Assembly (NCBI RefSeq): GCF_029240215.1
Contig: NZ_JARBTK010000002.1
Coordinates: 496,001 to 560,000 of the forward strand
Source of the DNA: Chryseobacterium sp.
GTDB lineage: Bacteria > Bacteroidota > Bacteroidia > Flavobacteriales > Weeksellaceae
DNA length: 64,000 nucleotides
Reading direction: 5' to 3'
Made by a program: the position numbers and the translations under genes. Every line of letters begins with the position of its first letter. Position 1 is the stretch's first letter. Below are positions 26,312-35,039 of this stretch, one piece after another. The notes below the pieces were generated by a model. That model saw only the letters and a list, made by a program, of their open reading frames with translations. It was not told the origin of the DNA and made no database searches.

Positions 26312-27172
26312 TTACATAACAGCTTTTAAACTTAAATCAATATTTTTAGCAGAATGTGTAAGGGCTCCGGCAGAAATAAATGTGACTCCCGTTGTAGCAA
26401 TTTCTTTTAACTGATCTCTTGTAATTCCTCCTGAAGCCTCACTTTCACAAGACCCGTTGATCAGTTTGACAGCCTTTTTCATTGTATCAACATCCATATT
26501 ATCGAGCATGATCCTGTCGACTTTTGCCTTAATGGCCTCCTGTACTTCTTCAAGATTTCGGGTTTCAACTTCTATTTTAAGTTTTTTCTTTGACTTTTTT
26601 ATATAATCTTTCGCCATTTTTACAGCATTAGTAATGCTTCCGTTATAGTCAATATGGTTATCTTTCAACATAATCATGTCGTACAAGCCGTATCTGTGAT
26701 TGGTTCCGCCACCGATGGCAACTGCCCATTTTTCGCAAACCCTGAAATTAGGCGTTGTTTTTCTGGTGTCTAAAAGCTTTGTTTTAGAGCCAATTAATCT
26801 TGAATCCCAATCCTGAGTAAGTGTTGCTATACCGCTCATTCGTTGCATGCAATTTAAAACCAACCTTTCGGTCGATAAAATAGATCTTGCACTTCCGGTT
26901 ACGATAAAAGCTACGTCGCCAACCTTAGCTGTTTCGCCGTCTTTGATGAATCTTTCTATTTTTAAATTTTTATCAAAGGTTTTAAAAATAATTTCAGCCA
27001 GTTCAACTCCCGCCAAAATACAGTTTTCCTTTACCAGTAGTTTTGCGCTCTGCTCTAGATCTTTTGGGATTGTAGACAAAGTAGAGTGGTCTCCGTCCTG
27101 AATGTCTTCTTCCAAAGCGTTTTTGATAAACTGCTTTAAAACTTTATCGGTTGCGTAGTTGGGTCTTTTCAT
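26312..27172 (-). CDS. nadC: Nicotinate-nucleotide diphosphorylase (quinolinate phosphoribosyltransferase)
   Basis: The 286-aa enzyme joins quinolinate and PRPP to give nicotinate mononucleotide in de novo NAD synthesis. Family motifs are LNCMQRMSGIATLT, LDTRKTTPNFR, GGGTNHRYGLYDMIMLKDNH, KIEVETRNLEE and SGGITRDQL. Length is normal. It starts 19 nt after the nadB stop, so the two enzymes of the pathway are co-transcribed. No terminator was clear downstream; a 211-bp AT-rich gap separates it from the receptor gene. Confidence 0.97.
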   Translation of the reverse strand: MKRPNYATDKVLKQFIKNALEEDIQDGDHSTLSTIPKDLEQSAKLLVKENCILAGVELAEIIFKTFDKNLKIERFIKDGETAKVGDVAFIVTGSARSILSTERLVLNCMQRMSGIATLTQDWDSRLIGSKTKLLDTRKTTPNFRVCEKWAVAIGGGTNHRYGLYDMIMLKDNHIDYNGSITNAVKMAKDYIKKSKKKLKIEVETRNLEEVQEAIKAKVDRIMLDNMDVDTMKKAVKLINGSCESEASGGITRDQLKEIATTGVTFISAGALTHSAKNIDLSLKAVM

Positions 27173-27191
27173 TGTTTCCTTTAATAATCAA

Positions 27192-28769
27192 TTATGCCTG
27201 AACTAAATCCTTATTGTAAAATGCGCCTTTGTTTTTTGTCATTTCCATTGATTGGGTGATGATGAGGTGTGCAACTGTTGTAAGATTTCTTAATTCTGAA
27301 AGTTGCGGCGAAAGAATAGAGTAGTGGTAGATTTCGTCAACAGCGGCAGCGATTTCCTGATGTTTTTGCAGCGCCATTTTCAGACGTCTGTTGCTTCTTA
27401 CAATTCCCACGAGATCACTCATCATTTCCTGAAGCTGTTTTCTGAGGTAAGAAACAATAACCATTTCGTCAATAATTTTCATGCCTTCCTCGTTCCATTC
27501 CGGAACGGCTTTTAAATCATCAAAATTGAAATTGTTTTCTTTGAGCAGTTCCACGGTTTTCATTGCAGCGTTATGACCAAAAACCAAGCCTTCCAAAAGA
27601 GAATTTGAAGCCAATCTGTTGGCTCCGTGAAGCCCGGAATTGGTACATTCTCCTACGGCAAACAAATTGTTGAGAGAAGATTGTCCGTCTTTATCCACTT
27701 CAATTCCGCCCATTAAATAATGACATGCCGGGACAACCGGAATCAGCTGAGTAAAAGGATCGATTCCTTCGTCTTTACATTTTTTATAGATATTAGGAAA
27801 ATGTTCCAGAAATTTATCACGATTCATATCTCTGCAATCCAACCCTACGAATTCGTCTCCGGTAACTTTCATTTCTGCGTCAATGGCTCTTGCAACAATA
27901 TCTCTTGAGGCTAATTCTTCACGTTCGTCATATTTTTGCATGAATTTTTCACCCTTTTTTGTCCTCAGTTTTGCACCGTCTCCACGTACTGCTTCGGAAA
28001 TCAAGAACAACATTCCGTCAAGCTTGCTGTACAACGCGGTGGGGTGAAACTGATAATATTGCATATTGGTCACTTTTCCTTTTGCACGGGCAACGAAAGC
28101 GATTCCGTCTCCGGTTGCAATGACAGGGTTTGTGGTGTTTTTATAAACATGACCCGCTCCTCCTGTAGCGGCTAAAGTGATCTTCGAAGTGATTTTTTTG
28201 ATTGTTTTAGATTTTTCATCTAAAATATAGGCACCATAACAATTGATTTCTCCCTCATTCAATTCCTTTCCGGGAACGTGGTGTTGGGTGATAATATCGA
28301 TGACGTAGTGATGATCAAGAATTTCAATATTCGGGCTGCTTTTTGCGGTTTCCAATAACGCTCTTTCAATCTCAAAACCGGTGATGTCTTTATGGTGTAC
28401 AATTCTGTTTTCGGTGTGACCGCCTTCTCTTCCCAGTGCAAATTCGCCGTTTTTCATATCAAAATTAGCTCCCCATTCCACGATTTCATTAAATCTTGCG
28501 GGTGCTTCTCTTACTACCATTTCCACAACATTCCGTTTGTTTTCGCCGTCTCCGGCACGCATGGTATCTTCGATGTGTTTTTCAAAATTATCATTTTTAG
28601 AATCTGTAACAACGGCTAAACCTCCTTGAGCGTACTTTGTGTTGCTTTCGTCTTCGTCAGATTTTGTTACAATGATTATTTTGGCATCGGGAAGCTGTTC
28701 TGAAACTTTTATGGCATAAGAAAGTCCGGAAATTCCGGAACCAATTACTAATACATCCGCTTTTATCAT
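27192..28769 (-). CDS. nadB: L-aspartate oxidase
   Basis: The 525-aa flavoprotein oxidises L-aspartate to iminoaspartate, the first step of NAD synthesis. The FAD-binding start reads VLVIGSGISGLSYA. Other family marks are NTKYAQGGLAV, GREGGHTENRIVHHKD, ATGGAGHVY, QFHPTALY, SEAVRGDGAKL, CHYLMGGIEVD and GLHGANRLASNSLLEGLVF. nadC follows at 19 nt. nadA is not in the window. A 12-bp palindrome lies 13 nt upstream of the ATG and is a candidate operator. Confidence 0.97.
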   Translation of the reverse strand: MIKADVLVIGSGISGLSYAIKVSEQLPDAKIIIVTKSDEDESNTKYAQGGLAVVTDSKNDNFEKHIEDTMRAGDGENKRNVVEMVVREAPARFNEIVEWGANFDMKNGEFALGREGGHTENRIVHHKDITGFEIERALLETAKSSPNIEILDHHYVIDIITQHHVPGKELNEGEINCYGAYILDEKSKTIKKITSKITLAATGGAGHVYKNTTNPVIATGDGIAFVARAKGKVTNMQYYQFHPTALYSKLDGMLFLISEAVRGDGAKLRTKKGEKFMQKYDEREELASRDIVARAIDAEMKVTGDEFVGLDCRDMNRDKFLEHFPNIYKKCKDEGIDPFTQLIPVVPACHYLMGGIEVDKDGQSSLNNLFAVGECTNSGLHGANRLASNSLLEGLVFGHNAAMKTVELLKENNFNFDDLKAVPEWNEEGMKIIDEMVIVSYLRKQLQEMMSDLVGIVRSNRRLKMALQKHQEIAAAVDEIYHYSILSPQLSELRNLTTVAHLIITQSMEMTKNKGAFYNKDLVQA

Positions 28770-28781
28770 ATTCTTGCTTTA

Positions 28782-28793
28782 AGACAATTGTCT
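28782..28793. promoter_or_regulatory. Candidate operator upstream of nadB
   Basis: AGACAATTGTCT is a perfect 12-bp palindrome in the 30-bp gap before nadB. Its place suits an NAD repressor site, but no regulator is assigned and palindromes of this size also arise by chance. Confidence 0.3.
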
Positions 28794-28799
28794 AAATAA

Positions 28800-29429
28800 T
28801 TACATAAATTTAAACAATTTTTCGTTTGGTTTTCTTACTTTTTTCATGTGCTGGAACTGATCTTCTTCAGATCGGTAGCCTAAAGCAAGGGTTACTGTCA
28901 CTTTTTCCTTTTCGGTATCTATATCTAAAATTTCTTCGATGAGATCTGGTCTGAAGCCTTCCATCGGACACGTATCGATATTTTCAATTGCTGCTGCATA
29001 CATTAAATTAGCCAGAACAATATAAGACTGCTTCTCTGCCCAATTGAAAATTTCGTCCTGGGTTTTTTGAGTAATATGCTGATTGATGCTTTTCTTAAAT
29101 AGATTCAGGTTTTCCAACGGAACATCTCTCACTTCTGAAATGTGGTTGAAATATCCGTGAATATAATTTTCTTCAATTACTTTCTTTGAAACAATTACAA
29201 TAAGATGAGAGCATGTAGATATTTGTGAAGGATTATAGAAAGCGGGAATGAGTTTTTCTTTCATCTCTTTGCTTTCAATGATCAGAATTTTGTAAGGTTG
29301 TAAACCCAGAGAACTTGCCGCCAGTTTTCCCGACTCAAGAATGTTGAGAAGCGTTTCCTGCGGAATAGTAATTTCGGGGTTAAATTTTTTCACAGAATAT
29401 CTTCTGCTTAAAGCCTCCAAATAATTCAT
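28800..29429 (-). CDS. Nitroreductase family NAD(P)H-dependent oxidoreductase
   Basis: The 209-aa protein has the nitroreductase start RRYSVKKFNPE (FMN phosphate contact), SGKLAASSLGLQPYKILI, and later NIDTCPMEGFRPD and ALGYRSEEDQF. The family uses FMN and NAD(P)H to reduce nitro compounds, quinones or flavins, as in NfsB or YdgI types. It is cytosolic and normal in length. A -7 box ends exactly 4 nt before the ATG, so the message is probably leaderless. nadB lies 30 nt downstream and may be partly co-transcribed. Confidence 0.9.
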   Translation of the reverse strand: MNYLEALSRRYSVKKFNPEITIPQETLLNILESGKLAASSLGLQPYKILIIESKEMKEKLIPAFYNPSQISTCSHLIVIVSKKVIEENYIHGYFNHISEVRDVPLENLNLFKKSINQHITQKTQDEIFNWAEKQSYIVLANLMYAAAIENIDTCPMEGFRPDLIEEILDIDTEKEKVTVTLALGYRSEEDQFQHMKKVRKPNEKLFKFM

Positions 29430-29433
29430 AAGA

Positions 29434-29441
29434 CAAATTTA
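29434..29441 (-). promoter_or_regulatory. -7 box abutting the nitroreductase start codon
   Basis: On the minus strand TAAATTTG, then TCTT, then ATG. Confidence 0.5.
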
Positions 29442-29502
29442 AGAATTGAATATGAATAAAGGCAGTTTTGTGCTGAAATATCTGTTTTAAAATTTCCCAA
29501 AT

Positions 29503-29532
29503 AAAAAACCACTCCTTTTAAGGGGAGCGGTT
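29503..29532 (-). terminator. Terminator after the first T9SS type B gene
   Basis: On the minus strand AACCGCTCC and GGAGTGGTT pair with one G-U wobble and are followed by six T. Confidence 0.85.
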
Positions 29533-29556
29533 ACAATATAATTAAAATATAAAAAA

Positions 29557-31824
29557 TTAGTCTCTGTTTTTTACCATAATCCAACCGGAGAATTTGATCG
29601 GAGTTTTGTTTTCGTTGTTTTCATTCCACGTTACAGAATACCAGTAGCTCCCTGTAGGAACTTTTCGTCCGTTCGCTGTTCCATCCCAGATGTATCTGTT
29701 GGTTTTGTCACCTTGATGAAGTTTAGATCCGTATCTGTCGTACACATTGAATGTTAAATCTAATTTTCCTGCTAACGCAGAATAATCGATGAAATCATTT
29801 TGACCGTCTCCGTTGGGTGTGATAACGTTGATAAGATTCGGTACGGTAATATTCACTTCAATCGGTTCGCATTTGTAAGAATCTCTTACATAGATTTTAT
29901 GTAAACCTCTCGAAATTTCGGTAAATACGTTAGAATCCTGCCAATGAACATTGTCCATAGAATATTGGTATGCGGGAGTTCCGCCGTTTACGTTGACGGT
30001 AATTGTTGTGTTTGAAATGTCAATATAAGTTATAACAGGTTGTTCTGAAGCGTACACTTTTACCGCCTGTTTCACTGTACAGTCTCCGGTTTTTAATTTA
30101 ACCCAATATGTTCCTACTCCAACATCGGTGATGACCTGAGTGGTTGCTCCCGTGCTCCATTCGTATCCTGAAAATCCTGCTCCTGCATCTAAAGTCGTTT
30201 TGTCTTCAATACAAATTACTTTATCAACCAAAACCGTAGAATAGACTGGCGGAATTACGATTAATGTCACTTTAGCAATGGTAAAACATCCGGCTGCATT
30301 GAAGACACTGATGTATATAACACCATTCGGAGCGGTGTATGTTGCGGGATTGTTGATTTCGTTTGTTCCGTTCAGTGCGTCTGTTAAGGAAGGGTAGTAT
30401 TTTTTTGTGGTTCCTGCCTGTGCAGTTACGTTTGCATTGATCAGGTTAAATATTCCGACTGAAGGGTTGGTAGGTTCTGAACAGGCTCTCAATGTTGCAT
30501 CGTTTACAACTACAACCGGAGATGTGTTGAGGGTGATAATTGCATTGTCAACACAACCTTGTGCAGTTGTCACTTTTACATGAATGGTCGTTCCCTGTGC
30601 TGCAGGAAAAGCTCCAAAGTTCATAATCTGGTTGGTTCCTGCATTTAAGTCTGCAAGAGTTGGGTAGTATTGTTTAGTCACTCCGGCCAATGTTGTTACT
30701 GCAGCGTCATTTAGATTAAATATACCAACACCGGCATTGTTGTTATTGCATTCCGTAAGAGATGCATCGGTTGCTTCAAACGGACTTGGATTTAAAATAA
30801 TTCTGGCATCACCATTATCACATAAAGTTGATGACGGATCTTTGATAACAACCGTAATGGTGGTATTTCCCGTATATTGAAAATTGGTGGGAGTCGCAAT
30901 TGGTGTAGAGCTTCCCAAAACATAATAAGTGATGATGTAATTGGCAGGATTGTTTACAAATTGAGTTGCATAAGATGTTAAATCAACAAAGCCGTTTCCT
31001 GTAGAAGGGTTGTTGCATACAAACGGGGTGATTGTATTTTGTAAGATAGGAACTTTATCAATGAAAATTTTTGCATTTTTAATGGAGTGCCTTGCGCTCG
31101 CTGCTCCGGTTCCTGATGAAAATCCGAAATATCCTGTAGTCATTCCGATGGCTCCGCCTGAAGGGGCAAAAGACTGATTGGTAATTACTACGCCGTCTAT
31201 TTTGATTTGAATAATCCAGTTAACCGGGTTGGCGGGATCAACTTGCCCGTTTACTTCAACGTGTTTGTAAGTAGCTCCTACAAATGGTTGTGTAGCCTGT
31301 AAATCCGGGGAATGAAATGAACTTCCTGCTGCTACATTGTATTCTATATTAGGATTTCCTGCAGGAACATTGTTTGTTCCGTACAAGAGATGCACCTTGC
31401 TCATTTGTCCTTCTGTAGAATTGTTGAAAATATCGAAGGCAACCATTAATCCGTTTGCGTTTGCCGGAATTCCCAATCCTCCTCCTGTTGTAAAGGCGGT
31501 TGGCGGGTTTGAAAGATACCAGAAGGTTAAACCGTCACCTCTTCCGTATGCTGTGGTTCCGTTTCCGTCGATTCTGAAGTCAAACTCAACTTTCCATTTG
31601 TCACAGTATTTTAAGTTAATAGGATTTGAAAGTTTTATAGCTCCGAACTGACTGGTCTGGTCAGCAGTCAGTTGTATAAAATCCCCGCTTACCGCAGCAG
31701 AAGGTACAATGTCCCATCCTGTTGTATTAACAGGGTTTCCTGTGAGTTGGTATGTCTGAGCAGAAGTATTCTGAAAGAAAAATAAAAGGAGTGCAGAAAA
31801 ATAAAATAGTAGTGTTTTCTTCAT
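29557..31824 (-). CDS. T9SS type B surface protein with L-type lectin domain (paralogue 1)
   Basis: The 755-aa protein has a signal peptide (about 1-22). An L-type (legume-like) lectin domain follows (about 24-255; GDGLTFWYLSNPP, VAFDIFNN, GYFGFSSGTG), then two modules of about 85 aa (FNLNDAAVTTLAGVTKQYYP; FNLINANVTAQAGTTKKYYP). Next come DKVICIEDKTTLDAG, SVT-like beta repeats, and the type B sorting domain (NVITPNGDGQND, YDRYGSKLHQ, GSYWYSVTW, ending MVKNRD). It should be exported by T9SS and sit on the surface, perhaps binding sugar. Its C-terminal half is of the same subtype as paralogue 4, while its N-terminal domain matches paralogue 2. Confidence 0.9.
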   Translation of the reverse strand: MKKTLLFYFSALLLFFFQNTSAQTYQLTGNPVNTTGWDIVPSAAVSGDFIQLTADQTSQFGAIKLSNPINLKYCDKWKVEFDFRIDGNGTTAYGRGDGLTFWYLSNPPTAFTTGGGLGIPANANGLMVAFDIFNNSTEGQMSKVHLLYGTNNVPAGNPNIEYNVAAGSSFHSPDLQATQPFVGATYKHVEVNGQVDPANPVNWIIQIKIDGVVITNQSFAPSGGAIGMTTGYFGFSSGTGAASARHSIKNAKIFIDKVPILQNTITPFVCNNPSTGNGFVDLTSYATQFVNNPANYIITYYVLGSSTPIATPTNFQYTGNTTITVVIKDPSSTLCDNGDARIILNPSPFEATDASLTECNNNNAGVGIFNLNDAAVTTLAGVTKQYYPTLADLNAGTNQIMNFGAFPAAQGTTIHVKVTTAQGCVDNAIITLNTSPVVVVNDATLRACSEPTNPSVGIFNLINANVTAQAGTTKKYYPSLTDALNGTNEINNPATYTAPNGVIYISVFNAAGCFTIAKVTLIVIPPVYSTVLVDKVICIEDKTTLDAGAGFSGYEWSTGATTQVITDVGVGTYWVKLKTGDCTVKQAVKVYASEQPVITYIDISNTTITVNVNGGTPAYQYSMDNVHWQDSNVFTEISRGLHKIYVRDSYKCEPIEVNITVPNLINVITPNGDGQNDFIDYSALAGKLDLTFNVYDRYGSKLHQGDKTNRYIWDGTANGRKVPTGSYWYSVTWNENNENKTPIKFSGWIMVKNRD

Positions 31825-32015
31825 TTTATTTGATTGGTTTTATGGGTGAGACTTTAGTTTATTTTGTGTGAAATTTATTAAAAGTGAATTGCAATTATCA
31901 ATAATTTCAAAAAACTTGAAATAATTTATAAATTTTGTTTTTATGTTTGTTGTTTTGTATAAAATTCTCTATAAATAGCGGTTTGTATTAATTTTTTTAT
32001 CCGCATTGATTGTAA

Positions 32016-32044
32016 CAAAAAATCACTCCAGATGAGGAGTGATT
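32016..32044 (-). terminator. Terminator after the second T9SS type B gene
   Basis: AATCACTCC (32021-32029) and GGAGTGATT (32036-32044) form a perfect 9-bp stem; T follow on the minus strand. Confidence 0.88.
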
Positions 32045-32057
32045 TTTTTTCAGTTGT

Positions 32058-34307
32058 TTATTCTCTGTTTTTTACAAGTACCCAGCCATTGTATTTTGTT
32101 TGGGTGTTGTTTTTATCGTTTTCGTTCCATGTGATACTGAACCAGTAAGTTCCTGTTGGGATTTTCTTTCCACCGGAAGTTCCGTCCCATTTGAAGTTTC
32201 TCATTTTGTCAGCTTCGAATTTTTTATTTCCGTATCTGTCATACACTGTGAACACCAAGTTTTTCTTGTATGCTAAAGCAGTGTAGTCGATAAAATCATT
32301 TATATTATCCCCGTTTGGAGTAATCGCATTCAGAAGATTAGGAACAGTAACCTGTACCTCGATAGGTTCGCAATTATAAGAATCTTTTACAAAAATTTTA
32401 TTTTCGCCTCTCGGTAATCCTGTAAAAACATTAGAATCCTGCCATTTAATTCCATCTAAAGAATACTGATAAGGTGCTGTTCCTCCATTTACGTTTACAG
32501 TTATAGTGTTATTGGTGATGTCCAGACTTGCAATAACGGGGTTTGAAGCGGCTTTTACAGTTACACTTTGAGTCGTATAACAGTTTCCTGTTTTTAATCT
32601 TACCCAATACAATCCTACCGGAACACCTTGTATTGATTGAGTGGTTGCACCAGTGCTCCATTCGTAGTCATCAAAACCGGCTCCTGCGTCTAATGTTGTT
32701 CTGTCGTCAATACAGATAATTTTATCCTTTAAAACTGTTGATTTTACAGGAGGAATTACTTTCAGTGTGATCTTTTTGATAATGAAACAGCCGCTGATTG
32801 CGGTAACTTTTACAAAAACTTCTGTATTGGCAGAAATATATGCAATAGGATTTACGATCTCATTGGTTCCGGCTAAAGCATTAGCTAGAGTAGTGTAGAA
32901 TTTTTTAGTTATATCCGTTTCTGAAGTTATGTTTGCTGAGGTTAAATTAAATAAGCCTAATGTTGGAGTTACGTCAATAGAACAAGATTCTAAAGTGCCA
33001 TCCGTAACTACAGGGAGTGGAAGGAAATTTAATGTTATTTGTGCAGTACCGGTACATCCTTGAGGTGTAGTTACTTTTACATAAACAATTGTAGGTCCGG
33101 AGATAAAGGCGGCAGGATTGGTAATTTCATTGGTTCCTGCGTTGAGATCTGCCATTGTTCTGAAATATTTTTTAGTAATACCCGGAACTGTACTTACATT
33201 CGCTGTTGTAAGATTAAATGTTGCTGTTGTCGCATTATTGTTATTACATTCAGAAATCGTTCTGTTGGTTGCCGTAAATGGTGATAACGAAAGCTGAATC
33301 TGTCCGTCAGGATTATCGCATAATATTCCGGCATTGTCTTTAATAAATACATTTACTGTTGTATTTGCGCTGAACTGATAATTTGTAGGATTGGTAATCG
33401 TTGTGCCTCCCACAGCGTACGTGAATGTATAATTGGCAGGAGTAGCTACAAATTGCGGATTAAATAAAGTTAAATTTGCACTTGCAACTCCGGTTGTAGG
33501 ATTCGGGCAATACGTTTGTGTAACGGATGGTTGTAAAATACTTACTTTGTCTGTGTAGATTTTTACATTTTTAATAGAATGTCTTGATCTGTTTCCTCCG
33601 GTAGAAGCTGAAAAACCAAAATATCCCACCGTCATTGCAGCTGCTGCGCCTGAAGGTGCAAAAGACTGATTGCAAATTACGGTACCGTCGATTTTTATCT
33701 GTACAATCCAGTTGGCAGGAATTGCCGGATCTACCTGCGCGTTTACTTCAACGTGTTTGTAAGTAGGCCCCTGAAATGGCAGAGTCGTATTCATGTCCGG
33801 TGAATGGAAAGAACTTCCGGCAACATTGAAAAACTCTACATTATTGGTGTCAGTAGTATTCACTACCTGTCCGTAGGCAACGTGTACCTTACTCATTACC
33901 GCCGTTGTGGTATTATTGTAAGTGTCAAAACCAGCAATAAAACCAACTGCATTTTGAGAAACTCCAAGTCCGGATCCCAAAACACTTGCCACCGGTGGAT
34001 TTGCCAAATACCAGAATGCAAGACCGTCACCATTTGCAGTTTGGTTAGAATCCATCCTGAAATCAAATTCCACTCTCCATTTATCGCAGAATTTCAGGTT
34101 GATCGGGTCATTCAGTCTGATTGATCCGGATTGGTTATTTGTATCTGGAGTAAGCTGAATGAAATCGGTATTCACAACTGTTGGCGCAACCATCGTCCAT
34201 CCTGTAGTTGTTACAGGATTTCCTGTGAGCTGATATGTTTGTGAACTGAGTTTTCCGGAAAGACAAAAAAGAAGTAAGGAAAAATAAAACAGTAGATTTT
34301 TATTCAT
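32058..34307 (-). CDS. T9SS type B surface protein with L-type lectin domain (paralogue 2)
   Basis: The 749-aa protein has a signal peptide (about 1-22) and an L-type lectin domain (about 24-250; ANGDGLAFWYLANPP, AGFDTYNN, VGYFGFSAST) close to that of paralogue 1. Two KKYF/KKFY modules follow (FNLTTANVSTVPGITKKYF; FNLTSANITSETDITKKFY). Its later part differs in subtype: PPVKSTVLKDKIICIDDRTT, IQGVPVGLYWVRL and a sorting domain with AITPNGDNIND, YDRYGNKKFE and the end LVKNRE. This C-type is shared with paralogue 3. It is followed upstream by rnhA and dnaB on the same strand. It probably acts as an adhesin or glycan-binding surface protein. Confidence 0.9.
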   Translation of the reverse strand: MNKNLLFYFSLLLFCLSGKLSSQTYQLTGNPVTTTGWTMVAPTVVNTDFIQLTPDTNNQSGSIRLNDPINLKFCDKWRVEFDFRMDSNQTANGDGLAFWYLANPPVASVLGSGLGVSQNAVGFIAGFDTYNNTTTAVMSKVHVAYGQVVNTTDTNNVEFFNVAGSSFHSPDMNTTLPFQGPTYKHVEVNAQVDPAIPANWIVQIKIDGTVICNQSFAPSGAAAAMTVGYFGFSASTGGNRSRHSIKNVKIYTDKVSILQPSVTQTYCPNPTTGVASANLTLFNPQFVATPANYTFTYAVGGTTITNPTNYQFSANTTVNVFIKDNAGILCDNPDGQIQLSLSPFTATNRTISECNNNNATTATFNLTTANVSTVPGITKKYFRTMADLNAGTNEITNPAAFISGPTIVYVKVTTPQGCTGTAQITLNFLPLPVVTDGTLESCSIDVTPTLGLFNLTSANITSETDITKKFYTTLANALAGTNEIVNPIAYISANTEVFVKVTAISGCFIIKKITLKVIPPVKSTVLKDKIICIDDRTTLDAGAGFDDYEWSTGATTQSIQGVPVGLYWVRLKTGNCYTTQSVTVKAASNPVIASLDITNNTITVNVNGGTAPYQYSLDGIKWQDSNVFTGLPRGENKIFVKDSYNCEPIEVQVTVPNLLNAITPNGDNINDFIDYTALAYKKNLVFTVYDRYGNKKFEADKMRNFKWDGTSGGKKIPTGTYWFSITWNENDKNNTQTKYNGWVLVKNRE

Positions 34308-34480
34308 TGATCATTATACTTTATTTATTAGACGTGTAAAGGTATTAAATCCTAATCAATAAATATAAATATAATGTTAATTTTGTAAAAAAATATAGCT
34401 AAATGGTAAAATATATTGCAATTTGTAAAAGAATAACTAAAATAATTAATCTGGAATTAGAATGATTCAAAATTTATCTA

Positions 34481-34957
34481 TTAAAATAAAGAATTATTAT
34501 CAATATTCTCAAAGTAAGAATCGATTTCGAGGTTGGGAGCATTGGCTGCTGCGACAGCTAATTTGTCGCAGAGTTCGTTCTCGAAGTGGCCTGCGTGACC
34601 TTTTACCCAATGCATTTTTGGCTGATGTTGGTTAAAAAGGACGATAAAACGTTTCCACAGATCAGGATTTTTTACGTTTTTCCAGCCTCTTTTTATCCAT
34701 CCGGCAATCCAGTTTTGGTTGATGGCATCTGAAACATATTTGCTGTCTGTGAAAACATGAATGTCATTTTCTGTAGATTTAAGTTTTTCCAGAGCAGTAA
34801 TAACAGCCAAAAGTTCCATCCTGTTGTTGGTGGTTTTTCTGAAACCTTTTGAGAAAGTTTTCTGATAATTTTTCTCGGGAACTTTCATCAGGATTCCGTA
34901 GCCTCCTTTACCGGGATTCCCGCTACATGCACCGTCTGTATAGATTTCGATTCTCAA
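34481..34957 (-). CDS. rnhA: Ribonuclease HI
   Basis: The 158-aa enzyme cuts RNA in RNA-DNA hybrids. The catalytic set is D8 (IYTDGACSGNPG), E48 (NNRMELLAV), D71 (VFTDSKYV) and D131 (NELCDKLA), with the conserved WVKGHAGH. The start must be TTG at 34957, because the fold begins three codons later and no in-frame ATG lies upstream. The gene is 82 nt downstream of dnaB on the same strand. It sits inside the T9SS protein cluster. Confidence 0.95.
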   Translation of the reverse strand: MRIEIYTDGACSGNPGKGGYGILMKVPEKNYQKTFSKGFRKTTNNRMELLAVITALEKLKSTENDIHVFTDSKYVSDAINQNWIAGWIKRGWKNVKNPDLWKRFIVLFNQHQPKMHWVKGHAGHFENELCDKLAVAAANAPNLEIDSYFENIDNNSLF

Positions 34958-35039
34958 GATATTTATTTTTGGGCTAAGGTTTAGTTTAAATAAAAATTAT
35001 ATAATTCAAGTTTAATAAAGCCTAAGTCTGAGTCTCAAT

